Source: Dendrolimus kikuchii
Lineage: Eukaryota; Arthropoda; Insecta; Lepidoptera; Lasiocampidae
Assembly: GCA_019925095.2 (NCBI GenBank)
Contig: JAHHIN020000030.1
Location: 2,012,501 to 2,076,500 of the forward strand
Reading direction: 5' to 3'
DNA length: 64,000 nt
Part shown: piece after piece, positions 49,035 to 59,297 of the stretch
How the letters are laid out: each line of letters opens with the position of its first letter
How positions within the stretch are numbered: the stretch's first letter is position 1
Position numbers and translations under genes: made by a program
Notes under the pieces: model-generated
Database searches by the model: none
Told to the model about the DNA's origin: nothing
Seen by the model: only the letters and a program-made list of their open reading frames with translations

Positions 49035-51971
49035 TTATTTAGCGGACAAATAATGGTCAGTGATCAAGTGTTTGAATGTACCAATGGATGTAGCTTGTCT
49101 GATTTTCAAGGGAAGGGAGTTCCACAGGCGAACAGCCTGTACGGCAAAAGAGTTTCCTACAAAGGACGAAGTGTGTTTAGGTATCGTTAGCAGAAGATTT
49201 TCATTTGAGCGCAAATTACAGGAATGAGATTGATAGAGGAAACTAAAAAGTTCCTTTAAATATGGGGGAGTACAGGGATTGAAAAGGATATTGTGCAGAA
49301 GTGAGAGTAAGTGAACATTCCGGCGAAGGCGAATTGGCAACCATTTAAGCTTATTACGAAATTCGGAGATATGGTCATATTTACGCAACCCAAATATGAA
49401 CCGGATACAAACATTTTGGAGGCGTTCAAGCTTATCTAGTTGTTCTTGGGTGATATCTAGATAGCAAGCATCAGCATAATCAATTAGAGGGAGAAGCAAG
49501 GATTGAGCAAGCATAACCTTAGTAGCAGTAGGTAGGAAATTCTTCAGTCTTCTTAGTGAAGCAGATGACGCGAAGAGTTTCCGACTGATTTCAGTCAGGT
49601 GAGGCCGCCAAGACAGTTCTCTGTCAATGATTATTCCTAAATTTTTAACAGTTTCACTGATTTCAATGTGCACACCATCAAACACAACATGGGGAAGCGA
49701 AGACCAGTCAATTTTGGAGACAAGCCTAGAGCTGCCGACAATAATAATCTTAGTTTTTTTCGGATTAACGCTCAGGCCATAGGCTTGGCTCCAGTTAACA
49801 ATTTTTGTAAAGTCCCTATTTGTGGTTTGGATTGCTTCTGAAAGTCGGTTAAAATTACATTGAGTGTAGATTTGTAAATCATCTGCATAAAGGTGGTAAG
49901 ACGAAGAAAGGTTATTGGAAATCGAGTTAATGAAGATAGCAAATAAGAGAGGTGATAAAACGCCGCCCTGTGGAACACCAGCAGACAAAGCACACCACGA
50001 CGAGTAAATATCATCTATGCAAATGCGCTGCCGGCGTCCAAACAGGTAAGTACGAAACCAGTCAATAACTGTTGGAGATATGTTAAGAGAACTCAAGATT
50101 CCAAGAAGGACATCAAAATCAACATTATTAAAAGCACTACTGAAGTCAAGCAGCGACAGTATAGTCAATAGACCATTTCCCATACCATGACGGATATCTT
50201 CAGTAATTTTAACTAGCGCAGTAGTGGTACTATAGCCTGGACGGAAACCGGATTGGAAAGGATTAATAAGGGAATTGGTGTTAAGGAAGACGCTGAGTTG
50301 CTTGTGCACAAGGCGCTCCAGAACTTTAGAGAGGAAAGGTAGAATGGAAATGGGACGATATTCGGAAAAGGAAGAGGGATTGGGTTTTTTTGGTAAAGGG
50401 ATTACTTGGGCTTGCTTCCAGGAATCAGGAAATGTACCAGAAGATATGGAGGCATTAAAGATGTGGGTGATCACATGAATGATATCGTCTAATATAGGAA
50501 TGATCATATTGCGGCTAATACTGTCGCTGCCGACAGCATTAGAGCTGATAGACATTAAGCTCTTCTTAACATCACAATCAGAAAATTGACAGAAGTTGAA
50601 AGAAGGATATGTAGGAGTTGGCGTGTTAGAAAGTAAATTTATAGTTGCAGTTTTAGATTGCCTATCAAATTTGGCATTAGAGGAGAAGTGCTGATTTAAC
50701 AGGTCGAAGTTTAGATCTTTTGAAAGAGAATCCGAAGGTTTGCCAACTCCTAAAGATTTAAGAAACTTCCAAATTTTTGCAGGATCGTCAATTTCAAGAG
50801 ATTTATGAATATAACGGCGTTGAGCGTCTCTACACACCCTATTGCAGAGATTACGAGTCTTGACGAATTTTATGCGGTTTGCATCTGTAGGCTTCATTTT
50901 GTATTTGCTCCTAGCTACGCATTTTTTGTGCTGTAACGATTTTATTTCATCTGTCAGCCAGGGAGCAGGTAGATGTTTAATTTTTATAGCCTTTACGGGT
51001 GCATGTAAATCATACAGCTTAATCAAAGCTGCATTAAATACATGCACCTTTACATCGACAGAAACTGCATTGTAGACATCGGACCAATCAATTTCACGCG
51101 CATCCTTAATGAGATTGTCCATAACTATGCCACTAAAGTTACGCTGCATACGAATTTTAGGTTTAGTTTTAGGAGGGCGCATTTTATAAGAAACAAAGAT
51201 CATGTCATGATACGAAAAGGCGTCTGCTGAGCACTGACCATGTGTAGATACATAGGAAGGACAACTTACTAAAATCAGGTCGAGAAGAGAAGGAGTACAA
51301 TTTGGAAAATGGTGAGTAGCAGATAGTGGAAGAATAGAAAGATTAGAGGATTTAATGACATTTTCAAAATTAATTGAGCGAGAGTCACGCTTTATGAGAC
51401 ATGTATTAAAGTCGCCCATAATAATTATATGTTCATAGGTCACATTAAAATCAGCTAGTAGCTCTTCAAAGGTGGAGAAGAAATTTACTCTAAGGGAGGG
51501 GCTATAAAATACACCGAGAAGTAGACGCTTATGACCTAAGATTGCTTCAATAAATAAGTATTCCCCTGTATCAGGTGGAGATGGCTGAAGAGATGTTTTG
51601 ACTACTCTATAAGGAATGTGTGAGCGGATGTAAATAGCTACACCTCCACCAGTGATACTAAGGCGATCATGGCGCACCAGTTCAAACCCTGGCAAATTAT
51701 AAGAGGAGGTAGGGAGACAAGGTTTAAACCATGTTTCGGACACCAAGATTGCATGTACATTCTGATTATTAAGCGATGCTTGCATATCAGTGAAATGAGC
51801 CGGAATGCTCTGCGCATTGATATGAACGATATTGAAATTTAGGGAAAAGTTAGACAGATGAGAATCTATTACTGCATGAAGTGAGGGAGCATCATTAGAA
51901 CCAAGACTATCGGAGCAAGAAAAATAATCGTCTGAATCACTGTCATCACTGCTTAATTGTTGCATTACCAA
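49035..51971 (-). CDS. LINE 3 ORF2: endonuclease and reverse transcriptase, intact
   Basis: 978 residues. A short Ser/Asp-rich N-terminus (SSDDSDSDDYFSC) precedes the endonuclease: HINAQSIPAHFTD, LVSETWFKP, IMGDFNTCLI, LLDLILVS, YHDMIFVSY. RT: WKQAQVIPLPKKPNPS, EYRPISILPFLSKVLERLVH, GFRPGYSTTTALVK, LLDFSSAFNNVDF, GVPQGGVLSPLLFAIF, catalytic LYADDLQIY near residue 693, thumb LNPKK-type GLSVNPKKTKIIIVG. The C-terminal LRRNVHLLSLLHNI and AVRLWNSLPLKIRQ block is typical of the superfamily. No disabling lesion is seen; the initiator Met is uncertain. Confidence 0.93.
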   Translation of the reverse strand: MVMQQLSSDDSDSDDYFSCSDSLGSNDAPSLHAVIDSHLSNFSLNFNIVHINAQSIPAHFTDMQASLNNQNVHAILVSETWFKPCLPTSSYNLPGFELVRHDRLSITGGGVAIYIRSHIPYRVVKTSLQPSPPDTGEYLFIEAILGHKRLLLGVFYSPSLRVNFFSTFEELLADFNVTYEHIIIMGDFNTCLIKRDSRSINFENVIKSSNLSILPLSATHHFPNCTPSLLDLILVSCPSYVSTHGQCSADAFSYHDMIFVSYKMRPPKTKPKIRMQRNFSGIVMDNLIKDAREIDWSDVYNAVSVDVKVHVFNAALIKLYDLHAPVKAIKIKHLPAPWLTDEIKSLQHKKCVARSKYKMKPTDANRIKFVKTRNLCNRVCRDAQRRYIHKSLEIDDPAKIWKFLKSLGVGKPSDSLSKDLNFDLLNQHFSSNAKFDRQSKTATINLLSNTPTPTYPSFNFCQFSDCDVKKSLMSISSNAVGSDSISRNMIIPILDDIIHVITHIFNASISSGTFPDSWKQAQVIPLPKKPNPSSFSEYRPISILPFLSKVLERLVHKQLSVFLNTNSLINPFQSGFRPGYSTTTALVKITEDIRHGMGNGLLTILSLLDFSSAFNNVDFDVLLGILSSLNISPTVIDWFRTYLFGRRQRICIDDIYSSWCALSAGVPQGGVLSPLLFAIFINSISNNLSSSYHLYADDLQIYTQCNFNRLSEAIQTTNRDFTKIVNWSQAYGLSVNPKKTKIIIVGSSRLVSKIDWSSLPHVVFDGVHIEISETVKNLGIIIDRELSWRPHLTEISRKLFASSASLRRLKNFLPTATKVMLAQSLLLPLIDYADACYLDITQEQLDKLERLQNVCIRFIFGLRKYDHISEFRNKLKWLPIRLRRNVHLLSLLHNILFNPCTPPYLKELFSFLYQSHSCNLRSNENLLLTIPKHTSSFVGNSFAVQAVRLWNSLPLKIRQATSIGTFKHLITDHYLSAK

Positions 51972-52568
51972 TGAATATTACTAATATATGATAAAAATAT
52001 GTAAGTTATAAATATATAAACTAATAACCAATAAATACCAATAAAATTATTAATTAATACTAGTAAAATAAAAATAATTTTCAACTAGCTTCACTGCCTG
52101 TGCTGTTGCATTACATTGTACTGAATACAAAAAAGTATATATACGTATACTAGATAAAAATAGTTTGAATATATACAACTATTAATATCTATTATACATT
52201 ATTATAGTAGATATTAATAGATAGAAAACGAAAAATACATTACAAAAGTTTGATACACTAAGAGAAAAAAAAAAATATACAATAAAAAAAATAAGTTATG
52301 TCAATTATACGGAGGAACAAATAAGTTTCCGAACGTTCCATTGCATATTGTTATAAATAGCTACACACAGATTTCGGAACGTGCCTCAACAAAAACGAGT
52401 GGTAAATTTATATCCACCTACATTTTTAGATTAAAATATTTTAACTTTTGCATAAAGAAACAACTACAACAAAAGCGACATTATTAACACTTAAATGGAA
52501 TAATAGTAGTATAAAAACACAACATAGATATCAAAGACAGTGACCATCACACATCATTTGAAGTTCGT
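51972..52568 (-). other. Inter-ORF spacer of LINE 3
   Basis: Extremely AT-rich, no coding potential; separates the two ORFs of LINE 3. Confidence 0.6.
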
Positions 52569-53363
52569 CTATTTCTTAGCGGCCATACGACGAGTTGTAG
52601 GTTGCTGCTCCTTTGATGTAATAGAAGGCAAGGTGGGCATAGCAGTAGTCTGCGGGAGGTTTATCTCACTTAAGTCCTCGATGCGGCTAATACTATGTCG
52701 AGATCCATCTTGACCTACCACGTATATATTGCCGTCACGAGACCAGCACTTTGAAATGCCGAACTCTTGCCTCGCGCGCATGAACAGATCATGTCTGTGC
52801 TTTGTCAAGAACTCCGATAATGTTACGCCCGAACCTTTTAATTGCGTTTTTGCGGACCATATCTTGCTGCGAACAGCGATGTCAGACAACTTGAGCAAAA
52901 TTGGGCGTGGCTTAGAAGAAGTGGACTTGCCTATCCTGTGGCAGCGGTTGATGTTATCCAATGAAAAATTACTGAGTTTCAATTTAGTGCAGATAATGTT
53001 CTTCACAAGAGCAGGGGCATCTTCTTGCTTTTCTTCAGGCACTCCATGCAGAAGTAATATTTTGCGTCTAGTACGCATCTCCAAATTGTCAATAGAACGT
53101 GACATTAGCATCATTTGATCCTGGAGAGACTTTAATGACTTCAAAATAAGGTTCTTGAAAGACAAGAATTCTGTACTCAATGTGGATATGTTGGTAGTTG
53201 GAGTTGCATTTCTTAGCTCACCTTCAAAGGCTTCCATTCGCTGCATGAAAACTGAGGATAGCTCAGCAAAGGCCTTTTGATTTGCGTCCATGATATCACA
53301 CAGTGGATTATAAGTGTTTCCGTGAAAGTGACAGAAATAATGTAGATTTACAGGAGATAACAC
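52569..53363 (-). CDS. LINE 3 ORF1: L1-type nucleic-acid-binding protein, intact
   Basis: 264 codons; the probable start is the Met of MDANQKAFAELSSVF at codon 25 (53291), which gives about 240 residues. Order: coiled-coil segment (FKNLILKSLKSLQDQMMLMS, then IDNLEMRTRR), then RKILLLHGVPEEKQEDAPAL, an RRM-like motif of L1/CR1 ORF1p, and a C-terminal domain with INRCHRIGKS and RPILLKLSDIAVRSKIW. The basic tail RRMAAKK ends the protein. Its role would be RNA binding and chaperoning during target-primed reverse transcription. Confidence 0.85.
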   Translation of the reverse strand: MLSPVNLHYFCHFHGNTYNPLCDIMDANQKAFAELSSVFMQRMEAFEGELRNATPTTNISTLSTEFLSFKNLILKSLKSLQDQMMLMSRSIDNLEMRTRRKILLLHGVPEEKQEDAPALVKNIICTKLKLSNFSLDNINRCHRIGKSTSSKPRPILLKLSDIAVRSKIWSAKTQLKGSGVTLSEFLTKHRHDLFMRARQEFGISKCWSRDGNIYVVGQDGSRHSISRIEDLSEINLPQTTAMPTLPSITSKEQQPTTRRMAAKK

Positions 53364-53400
53364 TCAGGCAAGTGATTTGAGCTAGTTGTTTTAAAATGAC

Positions 53401-54315
53401 ATATGTTTAAGATTAATAATTTAACTTTAAATAATTAAAATTAAGAAAATTAGAGAGCTCTTTTTATTACGTGTTAACTATTTGACATCTACCTGTTGTC
53501 AAAGACTATACTTCTACATTCACAGATTTCGCCAAGGATACAATGTTAATTTGACTTTAACAATAAGCAAAATAGTATTTATGCGTGTGTGCGTCAAATA
53601 CATGGTAATGTGTGTAGTTTTTTTTATTGATTTAATGTATTTTGTATGCATAATTTAAAATAAAAATAGCATTCTGCACTTCTCTATATGAACTATAAGT
53701 GTGGGAAATTTCATACTCTGTCCGCGCAATTTTCGTAAAAAGGGGTACAACGTTTTTGCTTCACGTATTCATATAATGATACTTATTCCAGTTGGCTCTA
53801 CCACATACAAAGTAAAGTGAGAGTAATATAGATTAGAAGGCCAAGGCGGATGCGAAGAGAAGAGGCAAAAAAAAAATGTAATATTAAAACAAAACAATTA
53901 TTTTAAATAATGATTATAACTTTTATTTTTAATGTAACACTTAAATTCCTGACACCTTAGAACTACAATCAAATAATACCAAGATAATTAAATCTGACTG
54001 AATTCAATACCAGTCTTTTGGTTGTTGCTTAACTACGTATAATGGATCAAAGGCCTTACTACAAACGTCTTTCGTTTTAGAACTTTTTTGTGGTTTTTTT
54101 AAATATATTTAAAGAACATTTTCCATAATATGTTCCGTTCATTTTCGTGTTATATGGTTATATTAACTATAATGGCTACGTTCCACATGAGACTCACAAC
54201 GCACAATTACAACCGCGATTTTTCCCGTACCACTTGTCTGCGAGCGTTACAATCATAAACACAAGTGGAACGGACTATGGAGCGTTCATGTCATTAATGA
54301 CTGTTAAATAATTAT
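53401..54315. other. Unassigned DNA, with a repeat piece at its end
   Basis: AT-rich sequence without coding potential. 54180-54300 contains the left half of the dispersed repeat seen at 42640-42870 (gcgatttttcccgtacc, cacaagtggaacgg). Some of the start may be 5' UTR of LINE 3. Confidence 0.5.
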
Positions 54316-54460
54316 TTAGAGTGAAAAACTTTTAGGGGACGTATTAATGAGAAGCCATTTTGAGTTGAAGAGAATTTATTTTATAATGTTGTCACCAATC
54401 AAAATTAATATTTAGTGTTGTCATATACAGAAGTTAATTTAGCATATTTTATGTCTTGAA
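54316..54460. repeat. 145-bp direct repeat, left copy (possible LTR of element C)
   Basis: Matches 63253-63397 with one difference (gagaattt/gagagttt). The two copies bracket BEL/Pao element C and its insertions. This position and the near identity suggest LTRs or LTR remnants, but TG...CA ends, a primer site and a target duplication are not clear. Confidence 0.75.
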
Positions 54461-54496
54461 CATAAGTTGGGCCCAGCAAAGAAAGCTATATTATCC

Positions 54497-56469
54497 ATTG
54501 AGTTATAACATGTCTAGAGAGAGCATTGCTAACAAACAACACCGGCAAAAACGGCATCAAAAACGCGAAGCGTTGCTAACTTCACTCTGCGTTTTCGGGA
54601 TATCAGGAAAAAAATATTAACCCATTTTTTATAATTAAATATTTTTTTATGTAAGTCAAAAGTTTAAATGATCGTTATGATTTAATCGCTTTATGTGATA
54701 TAATTTAATATTACTCAGAGGTTTTAGTTTTTTTTTTAAATAAAGTATTATCAACAAAAGTTATGTGTCTTGGAACGAACCATAAAAAAATACATGCACA
54801 AATGAATTCATAACACATTTTAGCACATGTAGTAATTTTAATTCGCAATAAAATGCTTGTACAGATAATTAGTACATATTTAGAAGTCTGTTAATTACCA
54901 ATACTAATGTAATAATTCTAAAAAAACTATTCATAATGGCAAATTATTTTTGTGTTACACATCATATTCATGAAGGTTATTAGATGACTATTTATAACCC
55001 AAAGATTATCCTGCACTAAAAGTCAGTGAAATCATTTGTAATAGTAGACTTGGAACGATTCGATAGGTTTATATTGGATAGTAGGCTTTATGTGTAATCC
55101 AAAGTTTATATCAGTAGTGGGAACTACGGGGTAGGTACACGGGATAGTTTAATGCAGGGACTTAAGAGCAACTAAACCACTTGAAAAGGGCTATTATAAA
55201 AATAAAAATATTCATATCCAAAAGTTTTTATTGAAACTAGTTTAGTTTGATTATTTTATGAACTAAAATTTGTTTTTTATCATATTAATATATTAAATTA
55301 TTTCTTTATTAGGAATTAATGGAGATGCAGCTAACAGAATATAGACAAAATTAATATCTTAATTATGACAATAAAGAGTTATCTATAATATTACTAGCGG
55401 CCCGGTGCGGATTCACCCGCGGTCTGTCCCGCTCCCGTGGTATAAAGCGTCATGTTATATAGCCTATGACACTCCCTGTTAACGTAGCTTTCCAACAGTA
55501 AAAGAATTTTTAAAATCGGTTTAGTAGATCCCGAGATTACCCCCCTACAACGTCACAAACTTACAAACTTTACCTCTTTATAATATTAGTACAGATAACT
55601 CCGACCAAAGCATCTGCTTTAAACGATATTCAGTTTTTTTTACATCCTCTTTGACGATATTTGCAGCACGCATTCTGTCAATTCTATATCAAACGTCATA
55701 AGGTTACATTAAAAAGTTTATATTGTCCAAAGCGCTAAGGTTAGATTAGAAATAATTTTATATGATGGTTAAGTATTCTTAAATTTTCTAATTATCCTTC
55801 ACACAACTTACATCTTATCGGTCACGATCATATATAATTATTTTAGGTACTTTATTTCAATACAATTGTGCCGTTGATAAGAAAATATAAAAAAACATAG
55901 TGTAAAAATATCTCCGAAAATGATTCAAAATACTTCCTTTCAAAATCCATCTCTTTGTCCAACAATATGCTACAATTGGATCCGTAGGAAGTCTAAAACG
56001 TAATATAAACTAGTTTAAAAAACCGGACACACAAATATTACATGTCTGTTTTCTATCGATTTTTTCAATTATTCATATTTCATAAATAAATAAAAAATGG
56101 TAACAAAAGTCCCCAAATTTTGGAAAATAAGTCACACTTGTCACCTGACAACATCAATCAATTCGATAACCTTGAAAATGTCGAAATTAAATTTCACGTT
56201 TTTACAAAGAAATCATGAGAAAAGTGTTAAGTTTTCCGATTAAATGACATCTCATCCTTATCCTTTCCCGTTTTAAAATAGTTCCAACACATTTCAATAG
56301 CGCAGGCCGGCATAATTATTTTTTTTGCGAGAGCTCTAACCAGTAAAGTAATCGAAACGACACTAACAGGCGTGGGAAGCCACTGAAGCCAGTGCACCAA
56401 TTTTGGTGCACTGTTTTTGGGCCGTTTTTGTGCAATTGATGCGTGATCTAGACGTTTATATGATCTAAG
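54497..56469. mobile_element. MULE-like non-autonomous DNA transposon, copy 2 (1973 bp)
   Basis: Nearly identical to 19052-20998 end to end. The flanking 9-bp duplication is atattatcc (54488-54496) and atattatct (56470-56478), one mismatch. It contains the same RTE-derived repeat (55391-55592) and subterminal hairpin. It interrupts the 3' noncoding part of BEL/Pao element C. Confidence 0.75.
55391..55592 (+). repeat. RTE-derived SINE-like repeat inside MULE copy 2
   Basis: Equivalent of 19955-20152, starting actagcggcccggtgcgg and ending tttataatattagtacaga. Confidence 0.6.
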
Positions 56470-56478
56470 ATATTATCT

Positions 56479-56762
56479 TAAAGAATTATTGCAACTATTA
56501 CATGTTGACACAAACATACATTTTAGAAATATTTATATTTATTATTATACAATTAAAAACCCAAAATTACAAATAAAAATGTCAAGTTATACAATGTTAA
56601 TTAATTTCAATCAAAATATGTCAATCAGTTTCTTTATTATATTATATTTTTAAGTTTATTTTCAATATTCATATCTGCACTCTTATAATTTTACAATCAA
56701 TTATTTTATCTTAAGTATTTTAAACATATCTATATAGGACATACACATTTTATTTAAATATT
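56479..56762 (-). other. 3' noncoding region of BEL/Pao element C
   Basis: Highly AT-rich sequence directly after the pol stop. With 54461-54487 it forms the region between pol and the left 145-bp repeat once the MULE-like insertion is removed. Confidence 0.5.
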
Positions 56763-59279
56763 TCAATTTGACAGTGGTAATGGACACAATTTAGAATAAG
56801 ACCTACTGTAAATTTTATTATTATGCCCCATTTTAACCTCAGCTACTCTAACCTTCCCATCAGGGCCTGGAAACGTTTTTACAATTCGCCCCATGGGCCA
56901 AGTAAGAGGAGGAACATTACTTAACTTTACAATCACCAAATCACCCTCTTTCAAATTAGTATAATCATATTTCCATTTTGGTCTATTTTGTAATTGAGAC
57001 AAATAATCATTTGACCAAACCTTCCAAAAGTCTTGTTTTAATTTATTACATACATTCCAAAGCTTAAGCCTATTTACTTTTACATCTGTTAGATCTGTTT
57101 CAGGGTAGCTTGTCAGGGGTGCACCTATGAGAAAATGACCAGGTGTTAAATATTTTAAATCTGACACATCACTACTCATTGGCAACAGAGGTCGTGAATT
57201 TAGTATAGCTTCTATCTGTGTTAAGATAGTACCAAACTCTTCAAATGTGAGACAAATGTTACCTACTATGCGCTTTAAGTGATACTTAAGACTCTTTACC
57301 CCGGCTTCCCATAGCCCTCCGAACTCTGGGGAGTAACTTGGTATATATTTAAATTTGATATAATTTGATGTACAATAGTATTCAATACAGTCTATGTGAC
57401 TTTTAGAGGAATGTAGTTTATATAGGTTTTTTATGACATTATCTGCACCCTTAAAGGTTTTAGCATTATCACAATATATTTGTGATGGCATCCCCCTCCT
57501 AGCAATGAATCTTTGGAGGCAGGCTAAAAAGGCTGGTGTTGTCAGGTCACTGACCAACTCCAAGTGAATAGCCTTTGTGGAAAAGCAAACAAATACTGCA
57601 ACATAGCCTTTCGTTACTATTGGTTTCCGAACCCTTGCTACCTTTATGTCAAATGAACCACAAAAATCCACTCCTGTGACCTCAAATGGTCTAGAGGGTG
57701 TGATCCTTTGTACAGGGAGTGAACCCATTAATTGCTTAGAGGCCACTGCTTTTGCCCGGAAACATATTGTGCATTTATGTAAAATCTTTTTAACTTCTCT
57801 AATACCGTTAAGTATCCAATATGTTTGAGACAGTGAGCTTAGCACTAACTTTGCTCCGGCATGTAGAAGCCTGAGATGCTCTTTTCTTATAAGCATATGT
57901 GTAATATTGGATGATTTGGGTAATATGATTGGGTGTTTTTTATCATAAGATATGTCTATAGCATTCTGAAGGCGACCTCCTACCCTAAGAATGTTGTCAT
58001 TATCAAGAAATGGATGTAGACCAGCCAAATTTGACTTAATTGGTTTATATTCTTTAATTAAATTAATTTCTAATGATAAATGTTCATTTTGAGTATGCCT
58101 TATTATATACTTTAAAGAAATTTTTAACTCATTTAGAGATAATGAACCACTAAATTTACTATTTTTAAATCTACAATTATACTGAAATCTCAATATCCAA
58201 GCAACAACTCTTTGTAATTTTGAAAAATCTGAAAACTTGTTAAAAATTATGTCATCAAATTTTACTAATTTATTAATTACTTTTTCCTTATTTATGACAT
58301 TTTGACAAGTTTGAATAGGTATTTGAAAGTAAACCTCACAAGTTTTAAAGTCATATTTAGGATCAGACAACTGCTGTGGCCCTTTCCACCATAAATTTTG
58401 GTTTTGTAGCTTATGTGGAGTTATGCCCCTAGACAACAAGTCAGCTGGGTTGTCTGCACTTCTAACATATAACCAAGTGTAACCCTGTGTTAGGGTTTTT
58501 ATTTTGGACACCCTACTGGTTACATATTTATTTGATTTTAAATTAACTGATTGCAGCCATGCTAACACTATTTGAGAATCTGAAAATAATTTAATTTCTG
58601 GTTGAAATCTAGTAGATATAGTTTTATGTACTCTATTTGTGAGCTCAGCCAGAAGTAAGCAACTATTTAGTTCTAAGTTAGGCATAGTGATGGACTTGTT
58701 TAAGGGAGCTATTTTTGATTTGGAACATAATAAATTAGTATCAAAAGTACCATTTTTATAAACTAAATTGATATACAGGCAGCAGCCTACAGCCTTGGAT
58801 GAAGCATCACAGAAACCGATGAGCTGTACAGACTGTATGTCTGACTTTATGAGCCCTCTGGTAATGCTTATCGTTCCCATGTCTTGTAAGTCAACTAAGA
58901 ATTTTTCCCATTCCTGTAATTGTTTATCAGGTAACTTAGTATCCCAATTTAATTTTATAGCCCATAACTGTTGCATAAAAATCTTAGCTTTTACTACTAT
59001 AGGACCTAATAATCCAAGTGGATCAAAAATTTTTCCTATAAAACTAAGAATTTGGCGTTTTGTCACAAGTTGTCCAGTGCTCTTAGGACATGTGAAGCTA
59101 AATGAGTCATTTTGAACATTATATTTTAGCCCTAATGTTTTTATAATATTATCTTTATTTATTTCCAATTCACCAAAATATTTTTCATTTTCAGGAATAT
59201 CCTGAAGAATTTGGTTTACATTTGAGCACCATTTATGCAAATTAAAACTTCCTTTCTTTAATAACTCTATTAATTCCAT
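56763..59279 (-). CDS. BEL/Pao element C Pol: RNase H and integrase
   Basis: 838 codons. RT thumb region (FIGKIFDPLGLLGPIVVKAK), RNase H GFCDASSKAVGCCLYIN, MPNLELNSCLLLAELT, LFSDSQIVLAWL and DNPADLLSRG. Integrase zinc domain HLRLLHAGAKLVLS to CTICFRAK, core VTGVDFCGSF, TKAIHLELVSDLTTPAFLAC, YCDNAKTFKGADNV (CDNAKTF instead of the usual CDNGTNF) and EFGGLWEAGVKSLKYHLKRI, with D, D and E present. C-terminal GDLVIVKLSNVPPLTWPMGR. It is in the same frame as the upstream protease-RT ORF, separated only by one stop codon and six codons. Confidence 0.88.
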   Translation of the reverse strand: MELIELLKKGSFNLHKWCSNVNQILQDIPENEKYFGELEINKDNIIKTLGLKYNVQNDSFSFTCPKSTGQLVTKRQILSFIGKIFDPLGLLGPIVVKAKIFMQQLWAIKLNWDTKLPDKQLQEWEKFLVDLQDMGTISITRGLIKSDIQSVQLIGFCDASSKAVGCCLYINLVYKNGTFDTNLLCSKSKIAPLNKSITMPNLELNSCLLLAELTNRVHKTISTRFQPEIKLFSDSQIVLAWLQSVNLKSNKYVTSRVSKIKTLTQGYTWLYVRSADNPADLLSRGITPHKLQNQNLWWKGPQQLSDPKYDFKTCEVYFQIPIQTCQNVINKEKVINKLVKFDDIIFNKFSDFSKLQRVVAWILRFQYNCRFKNSKFSGSLSLNELKISLKYIIRHTQNEHLSLEINLIKEYKPIKSNLAGLHPFLDNDNILRVGGRLQNAIDISYDKKHPIILPKSSNITHMLIRKEHLRLLHAGAKLVLSSLSQTYWILNGIREVKKILHKCTICFRAKAVASKQLMGSLPVQRITPSRPFEVTGVDFCGSFDIKVARVRKPIVTKGYVAVFVCFSTKAIHLELVSDLTTPAFLACLQRFIARRGMPSQIYCDNAKTFKGADNVIKNLYKLHSSKSHIDCIEYYCTSNYIKFKYIPSYSPEFGGLWEAGVKSLKYHLKRIVGNICLTFEEFGTILTQIEAILNSRPLLPMSSDVSDLKYLTPGHFLIGAPLTSYPETDLTDVKVNRLKLWNVCNKLKQDFWKVWSNDYLSQLQNRPKWKYDYTNLKEGDLVIVKLSNVPPLTWPMGRIVKTFPGPDGKVRVAEVKMGHNNKIYSRSYSKLCPLPLSN

Positions 59280-59297
59280 TTTTAGATGTTGGAGATG

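Larger units (their letters stand above)
48840..53400 (-). mobile_element. Jockey/CR1-superfamily LINE 3, both ORFs intact
   Basis: Minus-strand ORF1 (52569-53363) and ORF2 (49035-51971) are both uninterrupted, separated by about 600 bp of AT-rich spacer. L1-like ORF1 plus endonuclease-RT without RNase H fits CR1/L2/Daphne-like LINEs. End positions are approximate; no target duplication was found. Confidence 0.72.

Noticed and set aside
19052..56469. Segmental duplication joining 19-21 kb and 54-56 kb
   Set aside because: Similarity stops exactly at both element ends and each copy has its own 9-bp duplication, so transposition explains it.
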